Below, piece after piece: positions 16,173 through 24,380 of a stretch of DNA of 64,000 nucleotides. Within the stretch, counting starts at the first letter, position 1. Every line of letters begins with the position of its first letter. Source of the DNA: SKPT01 sp040905445 (lineage in GTDB: Bacteria; Planctomycetota; Phycisphaerae; Phycisphaerales; Phycisphaeraceae); contig JBBDRN010000043.1 of assembly GCA_040905445.1 (NCBI GenBank), positions 16,708-80,707 on the forward strand, read 5' to 3'. Below the pieces are notes generated by a model. The model had not been told where the DNA came from. It saw nothing but the letters and a program-made list of their open reading frames with translations, and did not search any database. Position numbers and translations under genes: made by a program.

Positions 16173-17918
16173 TCACGGGCCCGCCAGGGTCGCCGCTTCG
16201 GGCGCCGGGTTCAACTGCTGGCGGACGTGCTCGGCCAGCTCGCGCACTTCGAGGCTGCCGGGCTCATAGGGCGGGTGCTCGCGATAGAACAGTCGGGCAT
16301 AGCCCATGGTACCGCGCGCGGGGGTGACGAGCGTGTCGCCACCTTCGAGCACGTGTCGGCCCGGGTAGGTGCCGCGCTCGTAGTCGACCTCGATGCCCTC
16401 GAGCTCGTAGAGCACGCGCAGGTCGGTCAGGGTGAGGCCTTCGAGGAAGCCGTCACGCTGGTAGGAGGCGAGCACCTCGGCACTGGGCGGGCGGACGCAT
16501 CGGCCGCCGAGGATGTAGGGCAGGTTCGGCCCGACGTCGGCCTGGCCATCGGGGTCCGAGTAGTAGCGCGTCGCGCTGACGGCCCACGCGGGCGGGCCCG
16601 GCTGGGCGTGGGTGCCGACGCCCGCGAGCAGGCGGAGGTAGCGGACCTGGACGCTGCGGCCCTCGCCGTCGACGCCGCGCAGGATGAAGCGCGAGCGTGC
16701 GTCGCCGACGACCTGGACCTCGAGCGGGCGGTTCGGGTCGTCGACCCGCAGCGGCGCGACGTAGACCCGCTGGGGCAGGTATTCGAGCTGCCGGGTGTCG
16801 GCCGCGGCGGCGGCTCGGGCGGCCGCGCCGCCCGCCTGCATCAACAGGCCGCCGATCTGCATGTACGTGTTGTCCGACGCCGCGCCGACCACCGTCACCA
16901 CCTGCCCGGCGGCCTGAACGGCCCGGCCCATCTCGGCACGCGCCCGGCGCATGTCTTCGATGCTGTTCCACCGGTGGTCGCGCGCCATCGTGTTCACGTC
17001 GCAGACAACCGGGAACAGGTGCTCGGCGCCATCCGCGACGACGCGCAGCGGGCGCGGGTCGCTCGGCCCGCGATGGACGAAGCGGGCGACCGTGTTGTCC
17101 GGCCCGGTCGCGATCTTGCGCGGCGCCATGCCGTAGTCCACCACCAGCAGCGTGTTGTAGTCGCCGGCCCGCAGTTCATCGACCAGCGACCCGAGCCCGG
17201 GGTCGATCGTCAGCACCTTGCTGAAGTGCTCCTCCGCTTCGCCGTCGCGCCCGATCTGCTGGTTCGCCACCGCGCTCATGAGGTACCCGAGCGTGAAATC
17301 TGACTCGACCGCTTCGTAGTCCTCGAAGTATTCCTCGCCCTCGTCGGCGTCGACGGCATCACGGACGACGGCCTCGGCCTCGCGCGGCTGGCCGTCCTCG
17401 TCCGTCCCGAAGTCGCGCAGGTGGAACATCGCGTTGCTCAGCGCCGCGCGCGTGTTGTCCCACGAGCCCTGCATCGCGTAGTGCAGCCCCACGTAGTGGT
17501 ATGCCAGCGCCTGCTCGAACGGCTCGCCCTTCCAGATCCGCCCGCCCTCGCTCTCGAAGATCGACATCGTCGTGCGGTCGGGGTTGAGCCCCTGCATGCG
17601 GAGCATCTCGTAGATTTCCTCGTAGAGGATGTCCGCGTCGTGCGGGTACCCGTCCGCGAGCGTCACGAGCGCCAGGCGGAGCCGCGCGAGGATGTAGTCG
17701 CGGTCGCTCTTCTCGAGCCGGCGGTCGCCGTCCTCCGTGGGCGTGACGTTGGCGGGCACGCGCTGCTGCAGGTGCGTGCGCACGATGCCGTACTCGCCTT
17801 CGCCGAACTTCTGGTCGAGGTGGACGCGAGGCCCCTGGCAGCCGGCGAGCGCGGCGGCGAGCAGGCCCATCGCGGGCAGCAGCAGCAGGCGTCGACGGGC
17901 GGGGGGCTGCAAGCTCAA
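16173..17918 (-). CDS. COG3014-family lipoprotein
   Basis: A 581-residue protein with a lipoprotein signal (LLLLPAMGLLAAALAGC). The N-terminal half is helical and TPR-like (YILARLRLALVTLADGYPHDADILYEEIYEM; AYHYVGLHYAMQGSWDNTRAALSNAMF), followed by VEEHFSKVL-type repeats and the C-terminal beta-rich half (VVDYGMAPRKIATG; QRVYVAPLRV; YLRLLAGVGT). These match COG3014 proteins, which lie beside LpoB and YcfL in gammaproteobacteria. The start is a TTG at 17918 with AAGGA 6 bases upstream; no in-frame ATG precedes the signal peptide. The conserved partnership points to peptidoglycan synthase control, but no biochemical role is established for COG3014. Confidence 0.72.
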   Translation of the reverse strand: MSLQPPARRRLLLLPAMGLLAAALAGCQGPRVHLDQKFGEGEYGIVRTHLQQRVPANVTPTEDGDRRLEKSDRDYILARLRLALVTLADGYPHDADILYEEIYEMLRMQGLNPDRTTMSIFESEGGRIWKGEPFEQALAYHYVGLHYAMQGSWDNTRAALSNAMFHLRDFGTDEDGQPREAEAVVRDAVDADEGEEYFEDYEAVESDFTLGYLMSAVANQQIGRDGEAEEHFSKVLTIDPGLGSLVDELRAGDYNTLLVVDYGMAPRKIATGPDNTVARFVHRGPSDPRPLRVVADGAEHLFPVVCDVNTMARDHRWNSIEDMRRARAEMGRAVQAAGQVVTVVGAASDNTYMQIGGLLMQAGGAAARAAAAADTRQLEYLPQRVYVAPLRVDDPNRPLEVQVVGDARSRFILRGVDGEGRSVQVRYLRLLAGVGTHAQPGPPAWAVSATRYYSDPDGQADVGPNLPYILGGRCVRPPSAEVLASYQRDGFLEGLTLTDLRVLYELEGIEVDYERGTYPGRHVLEGGDTLVTPARGTMGYARLFYREHPPYEPGSLEVRELAEHVRQQLNPAPEAATLAGP

Positions 17919-17956
17919 AGCGGTCCTTCTTCACGCACGACGCCGGGGCAGCGCGG

Positions 17957-18556
17957 TCAATCGATCGCCAGGCCCGCGGCCTCGCGGCTGAACTCGAACG
18001 TCTCCATCCACTCGACCTGCCGCGTGTCGAGCTCCGTGATGGAGTACTCAAGATAGTAGTGGTCGGTTCGCCGGCCGACGAACCGCTCGTCGGCGCGGCG
18101 CTGCTGCTCGCTGCCGGTGCGCGGGGCGGACATGAACACGGCGTGCATGACGTGCGTGGTGCGGGGCAGCTCGTGCAGCGTCTGGCCGTAGCCGCGGTCG
18201 CGGAGCATCTGCTGCCGCTCGGGCGGGATCTGGAAGTGGATGTTGTGCTGCTGCGAAAGCTGCTGCAGCGACATCGCCCCCTGCACGCGGGCCATCAGCA
18301 TCCACTGCTCGGGCATCGGGATGATGTCGGTCGTCAGGTTCTCGACCCGGTTGATCGTGATGTAGATGGGCTCCGACTCGGGCGTGCGCCCGGCGAGGAA
18401 GCTGCTGCCGGCGAGGCTGTCGGCCATGCGGGCGACCGTCTCGTCGAAGTCCTCGGGCTGAATGCGCGTCGTCGTGGGCGTCGCGCCACCCGCGCAGCCG
18501 CCGACGAGAAGCGCGGCAGCGATCGCGATGCTGAGCCCCATCGTTCGCACGGGCAT
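17957..18556 (-). CDS. LpoB-like lipoprotein (putative penicillin-binding protein activator)
   Basis: A 199-residue lipoprotein (signal ending LLVGGC). It carries the LpoB-type opening: FDETVARMADSLAGSSFL, then IYITINRVENLTTDIIP, the helix LMARVQGAM and HNIHFQIPPER, with a C-terminal strand pair YYLEYSITELDTRQVEWMETFEF. LpoB in E. coli spans the periplasm to stimulate PBP1b; that role is inferred here from fold-level similarity and neighbours. Start choice is open: the ATG at 18556 has AAGGAG very close by (2 bases), while ATGs at 18586 and 18580 lack a ribosome binding site but keep an acceptable signal peptide. Confidence 0.68.
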   Translation of the reverse strand: MPVRTMGLSIAIAAALLVGGCAGGATPTTTRIQPEDFDETVARMADSLAGSSFLAGRTPESEPIYITINRVENLTTDIIPMPEQWMLMARVQGAMSLQQLSQQHNIHFQIPPERQQMLRDRGYGQTLHELPRTTHVMHAVFMSAPRTGSEQQRRADERFVGRRTDHYYLEYSITELDTRQVEWMETFEFSREAAGLAID

Positions 18557-18606
18557 CGCTCCTTGCCGGACCAAGGTCATTGTCATGGGACGCGCACCGA
18601 CGGCGG

Positions 18607-19248
18607 CTACCGGGTCTGGGCGAGGTCGAAGTCGCTGGAGAGGATGATCTCGCGGCTGCCGACGTGCAGCAGGCGGAACTCGAACCAGTACTGCCGCCGA
18701 TCGCCGCGCCGCGACTCGTAGAAGTCGCCCGAAAGCATGTACGTATGCTCCGGGTCGTACCGCGTGCCGGACGTGCCGCTGCCCTCCTGGAGCAGGTCGT
18801 TGTCGCCGGCCCCGATGCGCTCGAGCTCGCGGTCGACGCGGCGCAGATCCTCGACGATGACGAAGTGGTTGCGCATCACGTCGCTGTTGATCAGGCGCGA
18901 GCGCAGGCGGCGCTGGATCTGCTCGAAGTCGCGCGTGGGCGTGCGCGTCTGGTTGTCGATCGTGCCCAGCTCCAGCAGCAGGCGATGATCCGCCGCCGCG
19001 ATGCGCGGCAGGTCGGCGATCTCCAGCGCCAGGCGGTCGGCGGTCTGGTCGGAGAACTCCAGCATCGCCGGGATGCTGGCGCTGGTGGACTCGCGGTCGG
19101 CGCGGGTGGTCTCATACGAGTCGATCCGGTCCGATGCCCGTGGCGCGATCGGGTCGGACTGGCAGCCGACCATCGCCAGCAGGCCCAGGGTGAAAGCGAA
19201 GGTGGCCGTCGAACGTGCGAGCGTATGGCAGCGAGCAGATCGGTACAT
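18607..19248 (-). CDS. Second LpoB-like lipoprotein (COG3417 type), first gene of operon
   Basis: A 213-residue lipoprotein (signal TLGLLAMVGC). Features shared with LpoB/COG3417 proteins are FSDQTADRLALEIADLP, LLLELGTIDNQTRTPTRDFE, the RRLRSRLINSDVMRN helix, VIVEDL, and RYDPEHTYMLSGDFYESRRG followed by YWFEFRLLHVGSREIILSSD. It is better conserved than its downstream neighbour. GAGGAAA precedes the ATG at 19248 at the right distance. As the first gene of six same-strand genes with short spacers it probably carries the operon promoter in 19249-19459, shared head-to-head with the DinB gene. Confidence 0.7.
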   Translation of the reverse strand: MYRSARCHTLARSTATFAFTLGLLAMVGCQSDPIAPRASDRIDSYETTRADRESTSASIPAMLEFSDQTADRLALEIADLPRIAAADHRLLLELGTIDNQTRTPTRDFEQIQRRLRSRLINSDVMRNHFVIVEDLRRVDRELERIGAGDNDLLQEGSGTSGTRYDPEHTYMLSGDFYESRRGDRRQYWFEFRLLHVGSREIILSSDFDLAQTR

Positions 19249-19459
19249 GCCGTTTCCTCGTGAGCAATGGACAACGCCGGCGGAAGCGCCGCCGCGCGGC
19301 CCGATTCTATGACCACCCCCGCCAGCGATGCAAGAAGTCCGCCCTCGCTACACCGGTTCATCGGCCAATCGTGCCACCGACGCTGAATGGAAATTGCGAT
19401 CGCCGCCACCCGGTAAAATACCCGTCGCGAACGACACATCCTTAGAAAGGAGCCGCCCC

Positions 19460-19939
19460 GTGTCCACGATCGACACCCGCCGCGTCGTCGACGCCATGCT
19501 CAGAATGCTCAGCGAAGCCTTCGAAGGTTGCGACGGCTGGACCTGGTTCATCAGCCACGACGTGCCGGACGCCGCCCTGTTCGCCGCCCTGGCGAATCTC
19601 ACGCCGGAACAGGCCTCCACGCCCGCCGCCCCGGGCGGCCGCTCCATCGCCGCCCACGTCGAGCACCTGCGCTGGGCCCTGCACTTCGCCAGCACCTTCC
19701 TCCAAGGCGACACGCCTGACCGCAACTGGGACAACAGTTGGACTGTCCAGGTCGTCGACAAAAAGCAGTGGCGCGACCTCCAGGCCGCCCTGCGCGAGCA
19801 GTACGAGACGCTGCGCGACCTCATCGACACCCGCGAGGACTGGTCCGATGATGTCCTCTTCCGCGGCACGATGGCGCAGCTTCCGCACACGGCCTACCAC
19901 CTCGGCGCCATCCGCCAGCTCGTGCGCGTCGTCATGTAA
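19460..19939 (+). CDS. DinB-family four-helix protein
   Basis: A 159-residue protein with a GTG start at 19460, decided by AAAGGAG 8 bases upstream. The DinB metal-site pattern is visible: AAHVEHLRWALHFA supplies the first His, and LPHTAYHLGAIRQLVR near the C-terminus supplies the HxxxH pair. DinB/YfiT proteins are cytoplasmic four-helix bundles, often thiol transferases or nuclease-like enzymes of unknown substrate. A TAAAAT box at 19414-19419 could be its -10. Its stop overlaps the 3' end of the opposite flavoenzyme gene by 8 bases. Confidence 0.8.
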   Translation: MSTIDTRRVVDAMLRMLSEAFEGCDGWTWFISHDVPDAALFAALANLTPEQASTPAAPGGRSIAAHVEHLRWALHFASTFLQGDTPDRNWDNSWTVQVVDKKQWRDLQAALREQYETLRDLIDTREDWSDDVLFRGTMAQLPHTAYHLGAIRQLVRVVM

Positions 19940-21668
19940 GGCCGTGCTCACCAACCGATTCGATCGCCCGCAACCCGTGGGCTGCTCGCGTCGGCGTCGC
20001 GCCGGCGGCGACGCCGGCGTCGCAGGACGGCTCATACCGCCCCGGGCTGATGACCCCGTCCGGGTCCAGCGTCGCCTTGAGCTGCGCCACCACGTCCCAG
20101 TAGGACCAGCCCGACCCGCGCCCAAGCTTGCCATACCCCGCCGGCCCCGTGCGGTACGGCGGATACCCCGCGTCCATCAGCCGCGTCGTCAACTCGTCGT
20201 AGCACGCCCGTGCCCGCTCAGCCTCGTCCGGCTCGCGGCGATCGAAATAGAGGTTCGACACGCAGATCATCGCCCGCTCGTTGATCATCGTGTACGTCGA
20301 AAACGCCTCGAAGCCGTGCGCGGCGTATACCGGCTCCATGATGCGCCGCACCTGCTGCGCCGCCTCGCCGGTCATCGGCAGCACGGGCGAACACCACATC
20401 AACCCGGCGTGGCGATCCAGCGGATCGGTCACCGCCTCGCGTGATCGCGCATCGCGCACGCGCCACAGCGTCCCCGCCAGCGCGTGGCCGTTGGGCTCGC
20501 CGCGCAGGAGCGCGTAGACGCCCTTGAGCCCGGCGAGCTGTTCGCGCAGCCCCTCGCCCCGACCCACCGCGCCCAGCCCGCGCCCCACGCGGTCCAGCCA
20601 TGCCAGGCGACGGTCGGTAAAGAACATCACCCGCTGGCCACGCAGCGCGCGCTTGACGAGCTTGCGCGTCGCCGCGACGACGCCCGCCGGCCCGGCGATC
20701 GCGCCGGCGCCCGTCCACGCGCTGACCCCCAGCTCCCGCGCCATCGCCTGGCGCACGTCGTCGGGCAGCGGTGTACGGCCGCCGGCGCGGTCCCACGGGT
20801 AGCGGGCGCGGGCGGAGATGAGACGCAGGTCGTTGGCGATGTGCACCGCGCTGGTGATGACGCCCTGTCGGCGAAGCGGGGCAAGGCGCTCGACCATCTC
20901 GGCCAAGCCATGCTCCGCGTCGCTGCTCTGGAAGAAGAAGGCGCAGAAGGCTTCCGGCTCCGGCGCCAGCCAGACGCCGAGGCGCGTGACGATGCCGAGG
21001 TTGGACTGGGCGAACAGCCCGTCGAGGAACGGCCCGACGCCATAGGGGTAAACATGCTGGGCGCGGGCGTTGTCGTAGTGGGCGAAGCCGGTGCGGAGGA
21101 TGCGGCCGTCGCCAAGGACGATCTCCATGCCGCAGGCGGTCAGGAAGTGGTCGCCATAGCGCGTGTGCCCGAAGCCGCGGTCCAGCGTGTTGCCCACGAA
21201 GCTGGCCCCGGGGCCGGCGCCGGTGGCGTCGATGGTGTAGGGCAGGCCGCGGTCCTTGAGGTATTGCCAGAGCTGGCCCTGGCTCACGCCGGGCTCGATG
21301 ACGGCGTAGCCGAGCTCGGCGTTCACCTCGAGGATGCGGTTCATGCTGCTGAGGTCCAGCACCGCCTGGCCGGGGCCCGGGGGCGCGGCGTCGCCATAGC
21401 CCCAGTTGCACCCGCGCGAGACGGGGTGGAGCTTGAGCCCCGCCTCGCGGGCGACGCGCACCGCCGCCTGCACCTGCTCACTGGTGCGCGGCTGCAGGAC
21501 CGCCATCGGCGCGCGGCAGGCCGCGCCCGAGCCGTCGGGCCCGGTGCTGCGGCCGAAGCGCTGCGTCATCGCGTCGTCGACGTGCACCGTCACGCCCAGC
21601 GCGCTGAGCTGGCGCAGGGCGGCGAAGACGGCGCCGTTGTTCACGTTCTCGGGCTGCGCAGCGCGCAT
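19932..21668 (-). CDS. VAO-type FAD-dependent oxidoreductase (p-cresol/vanillyl-alcohol oxidase-like)
   Basis: A 578-residue flavoprotein with an N-terminal FAD-binding 4 domain: VLQPRTSEQVQAAVRVAREA, LHPVSRGCNWGYGDAAP, VLDLSSMNRILEVNAELGYA, IDATGAGPGASFVGNTLDRGFGHT and GMEIVLGDGRILRTG. A C-terminal substrate-capping domain (VYPYGVGPFLDGLF, NLGIVTRLGVWLAPEP, MWCSPVLPMTG) fits the 4-cresol dehydrogenase / vanillyl-alcohol oxidase branch. Such enzymes oxidise para-substituted phenols. The protein is longer than the usual 520-560 residues, with an Ala/Arg-rich tail of low conservation. AGGAG lies 10 bases before the ATG at 21668. It is divergent from the FeeM-type gene. Confidence 0.8.
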   Translation of the reverse strand: MRAAQPENVNNGAVFAALRQLSALGVTVHVDDAMTQRFGRSTGPDGSGAACRAPMAVLQPRTSEQVQAAVRVAREAGLKLHPVSRGCNWGYGDAAPPGPGQAVLDLSSMNRILEVNAELGYAVIEPGVSQGQLWQYLKDRGLPYTIDATGAGPGASFVGNTLDRGFGHTRYGDHFLTACGMEIVLGDGRILRTGFAHYDNARAQHVYPYGVGPFLDGLFAQSNLGIVTRLGVWLAPEPEAFCAFFFQSSDAEHGLAEMVERLAPLRRQGVITSAVHIANDLRLISARARYPWDRAGGRTPLPDDVRQAMARELGVSAWTGAGAIAGPAGVVAATRKLVKRALRGQRVMFFTDRRLAWLDRVGRGLGAVGRGEGLREQLAGLKGVYALLRGEPNGHALAGTLWRVRDARSREAVTDPLDRHAGLMWCSPVLPMTGEAAQQVRRIMEPVYAAHGFEAFSTYTMINERAMICVSNLYFDRREPDEAERARACYDELTTRLMDAGYPPYRTGPAGYGKLGRGSGWSYWDVVAQLKATLDPDGVISPGRYEPSCDAGVAAGATPTRAAHGLRAIESVGEHGLT

Positions 21669-21985
21669 CGGGTGGGTCTCCTGTCGGGAAGGCCGCTCGC
21701 GGTCGCGACGTCGCGACGTCGATTAAGTGAAACCAACCGACGGTATCGCCCGGCGTGCCCGCCACCGTCATCGGCCGGAGCGGCGGCCACCATCGGTCCG
21801 CACCCGCGGCCGCGCGGCAAGGCGGGGCGGTCGTGCCGGTCGCGCCGCCGGGCGCGGCTGGGCAAGGGGCAACTTCTGGTTAAGCGGGCCGGCGCATCCA
21901 GCGAAGCCGCGATCGGGCCGAAATCCAGCGATGGATCGTTGACGCCTGGGCGCACCTGCCCGGCCGATCCCGAGGAGGGTTTCCG
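21669..21985. other. Divergent intergenic region, no gene
   Basis: It holds the upstream regions of the flavoenzyme (-) and the FeeM-type gene (+). A ribosome binding site GAGGAGG sits at its right end for the latter. I see no convincing promoter hexamers and no RNA gene. Confidence 0.4.
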
Positions 21986-22768
21986 ATGGTTGCACCTGCA
22001 TCCGGCCCGCATGCGCAGTCAAAAACGCCGGCCCCCGCCCCCGCCGCTGCCCCCGCCGCCAACCGCGGCGAGATCAGCAAGCCGAGCACGGGCCTCGTCT
22101 ACAGCGTCGCGCGCTCGCTCGCCGACATCGAGGCCGCCTGGGGCCTGGTCTACCGGGCCTACATGCGATCGGGGTTGATCTCGCCCAACCCGGCGCGGCT
22201 GCACACCCAGCCCCAAGCCGTGGGCCCGCACACGATGGTCGTCGCCGGCCGGATCGGCCCCGTGGCGGTCAGCACGCTCAGTGCCTACCTCGACACCGAG
22301 GCGGGCCTGCCGCTGGACGCTGTCTACCCCGACGAGATGCGCGCCCGCCGCGACGCGGGGCGCAAGCTCGCCGAGGGCGGGCTCTTCGCCGACCGCCGCG
22401 CCCGCCTGACGCGGTCGGCGGACAGCCTCTTCGACCTCATGCGCTTCGTCGTGCTGTTCGCCTACTGCTTCGGCGCCGACGACCTGATGATCGGCGTGCA
22501 CCCGCGGCACGCGCCGTTCTACCGCCGGTTCCTCGGCTTCGAGGTCGCCGGTCCGGAGAAGTCCTACAGCGTCGTCAACGACAACCCGGTCGTGCTCATG
22601 GAGATGAACCTCGCCGCCCGCTTTGCCGACGAGCCGCGCCGGCGCGGCATCGCCTACTTCGAGCAGCACCCGCTCACGGCCGACGACTTCGCCCAGCGCT
22701 ACACGTTTCCGCCCGCGGAGGTCGAGGCCTCGGCGCTCGGCGAGTTCCTGCAAATGAAACCTGCGTGA
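21986..22768 (+). CDS. FeeM-type N-acyl transferase (GNAT-like)
   Basis: A 260-residue protein. After a 30-residue Ala/Pro-rich N-terminus it follows the N-acyl amino acid synthase FeeM core: YSVARSLADIEAAWGLVYRAYMRSGLI, TMVVAGRIGPVAVSTLSAYLDTEAGLPLD, LAEGGLFADRR, LMRFVVLFAYCFGADDLMIGVHPRHAPFYRRFLGFEV. The family joins acyl groups from acyl carrier protein to amino acids; the actual substrates are unknown. GAGGAGG precedes the ATG at 21986. The downstream methyltransferase gene on the same strand, 305 bases away across repeats, and the divergent flavoenzyme could form a small modification pathway, but this is only proximity. Confidence 0.72.
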   Translation: MVAPASGPHAQSKTPAPAPAAAPAANRGEISKPSTGLVYSVARSLADIEAAWGLVYRAYMRSGLISPNPARLHTQPQAVGPHTMVVAGRIGPVAVSTLSAYLDTEAGLPLDAVYPDEMRARRDAGRKLAEGGLFADRRARLTRSADSLFDLMRFVVLFAYCFGADDLMIGVHPRHAPFYRRFLGFEVAGPEKSYSVVNDNPVVLMEMNLAARFADEPRRRGIAYFEQHPLTADDFAQRYTFPPAEVEASALGEFLQMKPA

Positions 22769-22774
22769 CGTCGA

Positions 22775-22866
22775 GGGTGCCACTGACAAGCGGAGTCCGC
22801 GGAGCTTGTCAGTGCGAACGACGGCAAGCCCTGACAAGGCCGAAGACGCCCTTGTCAGGGCACCCG
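22775..22866. repeat. Double-hairpin REP/BIME-like element, copy 1
   Basis: Two adjacent hairpins framed by GGGTGCC and its near complement. The first (22781-22814) has the stem CACTGACAAG/CTTGTCAGTG and loop CGGAGTCCGCGGAG; the second has CCTGACAAG/CTTGTCAGG. The first hairpin with its flank recurs exactly, in reverse orientation, at 57083-57122. Confidence 0.9.
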
Positions 22867-22936
22867 CGACAAATCAACGAGAGGCACTCTAGCCGGCGGC
22901 TCTTTAGGAACCCTGGAACCCGACGAACAGCTCACT

Positions 22937-23021
22937 GAACCGCGAAGAGGCGAAGGACGCGAAGTGCGCGAAGAAACAGAAACCACCATCCCTCCGCACT
23001 CTTCGCTGCTTCGCGGTTTTT
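22937..23021. terminator. GCGAAG-family hairpin with T-tract
   Basis: The left arm starts at 22937 (AACCGCGAAGAGGCGAAG) and the right arm ends at 23016 with CTTCGCTGCTTCGCGGTT, pairing over 18 bases with two mismatches and followed by a run of T. It can terminate the FeeM-type gene. It is also one of three members of a dispersed repeat family (others at 27785-27999 and 58062-58161). Confidence 0.6.
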
Positions 23022-23073
23022 CAGAGATCGCATCGGCAATCCCCCAATCCGCACCCCCTGAAGGATCCCCCTG

Positions 23074-23973
23074 ATGGTCGCCCCCTGGACACTTGGCCGC
23101 ATCATCCTCGCCGAGACGCTGCACCGCCGCCCGCCGGCGCGCGTGCCTGAGCCGGCGATGGTCATGGACGACGTCGAGCACGTCGCCGACTATGCCAGCG
23201 CCGGCGACGACGCGGGCACCATGACGCCAACGCACCTGCTGCACTCGGCGCAGGCGGCGGCGATCATCAAGCCGGGCGACCGCGTGCTCGACCTCGGCTG
23301 CGGGCCCGGGGCGCAGCTCATGCAGCTCGCGTCGCTCTGCCCCGAGGCACGCTTCGTCGGCGTCGACCTCTCCGAGCCGATGCTCGAACGCGCCCGCACG
23401 CGCGCCCGCCAGGCCGGTCTCACCAATCTCCACTGGTTCCAGGCCGACATCACCGCCCTTGATCGCTTCGGCGACGCCTCGTTCGACGTGATCGTCTCCT
23501 CAATGACCCTCCACCACCTGCCCGAGACGCGCGACCTGCGCCGCTGCTTCGTCCACGCCCGGCGGGTGCTCAAGCGCGGCGGGCGCATCTACTTCGCCGA
23601 CTTCGCCCGCCTGCGCTCGGCGTGGGCGATGCGGGCGCTGGCCCACATGCGCGCCGCCACGCAGCCGCCCGCGTTCACCGAGGACTACCACAACTCGCTG
23701 CGAGCGGCCTTTTCGACCCAGCAGTTCCACGACACCGCCGACGCCAGCGGGCTGACCGACCTGGCGCGGGCACGCCAGTACGTGACCCGGCCTCTGGGGA
23801 TCATGCAGATCATCCAGAGCCAGGCGCCGGCGGAACTCGACCCCAACCTCGTCCATCGCCTCGCCGAGCGCTGCCGCGTCCTGACGAACACCGCCCGCAG
23901 CGACCTCGACACGCTCCTGGCCCTCTTCCGCCGTGGCGGCCTCGAGACGGTGCTTGGGGGGGTTCGCGGGTAA
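23074..23973 (+). CDS. Class I SAM-dependent methyltransferase
   Basis: A 299-residue protein. Motif I is VLDLGCGPGAQLMQLA at about residues 70-85, followed by FVGVDLSEPMLERARTRA, motif II WFQADITALDRF and the motif III region FDVIVSSMTLHHLPETRDLRRC. The C-terminal 100 residues are helical and may cap the substrate site. It belongs to the broad UbiE/Methyltransf_11 group and the substrate cannot be named. GAAGGATC lies before the ATG at 23074. It follows the FeeM-type gene on the same strand but after a terminator-like hairpin, so it is probably transcribed on its own. Confidence 0.8.
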   Translation: MVAPWTLGRIILAETLHRRPPARVPEPAMVMDDVEHVADYASAGDDAGTMTPTHLLHSAQAAAIIKPGDRVLDLGCGPGAQLMQLASLCPEARFVGVDLSEPMLERARTRARQAGLTNLHWFQADITALDRFGDASFDVIVSSMTLHHLPETRDLRRCFVHARRVLKRGGRIYFADFARLRSAWAMRALAHMRAATQPPAFTEDYHNSLRAAFSTQQFHDTADASGLTDLARARQYVTRPLGIMQIIQSQAPAELDPNLVHRLAERCRVLTNTARSDLDTLLALFRRGGLETVLGGVRG

Positions 23974-23974
23974 A

Positions 23975-24016
23975 AGGTTCCGGAGCCAGGGTTCGGGGTT
24001 CCGGGATCCGGCAGGC
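23975..24016. repeat. Heptanucleotide array (GGGTTCS unit)
   Basis: About six imperfect units (AGGTTCC, GGAGCCA, GGGTTCG, GGGTTCC, GGGATCC, GGCAGGC) directly after the methyltransferase stop. Confidence 0.7.
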
Positions 24017-24140
24017 TGTGGATTTACCCCCTGTTGCGGCTGCCCCCTTTCCTCGCGCCCCCTGCCGCCGCCCGCTAACGCTCGTGGCCGGGCCTGCCCG
24101 ACATAATTGAGACGCCACCCCGCGCGTCGAGCCCCCTGCC

Positions 24141-24380
24141 ATGCCCCACCGACGTCGCGATATCGTCGACATCACCGGCCTGCGGCCATCCCGCGAGCGG
24201 GCCGGGCTGCGCGGCCGGCCCTGGATCGCCGTCCGGTGGGACTGCTGCTCGGCCTACAGCCGGGTCTACCGCAACCAGGCCGGCACTGCCTACGAGGGCC
24301 GATGCCCGCGCTGCATGCGGGCGATCCGCGTGCGCGTCGGCCCCGGTGGCACCAACCACCGTTTCTTCATCGCCCAGTAG
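24141..24380 (+). CDS. Small Cys-containing conserved protein, unknown function
   Basis: A 79-residue basic protein. It has a Cys pair in WDCCSAYSRVYRN and a CPRC knuckle (RCPRCMRAIRVRVGPGGTNH), which together look like a small zinc ribbon. I recall this layout (VRWDC...YSRVYRN.....Y.GRCPRC...VRVGPGGT) as conserved in planctomycetes, but cannot run a search. It stands alone between two + strand genes. A CATAAT box at 24101-24106 may be its -10. A role in nucleic-acid binding is possible for such a ribbon but is not shown. Confidence 0.7.
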   Translation: MPHRRRDIVDITGLRPSRERAGLRGRPWIAVRWDCCSAYSRVYRNQAGTAYEGRCPRCMRAIRVRVGPGGTNHRFFIAQ

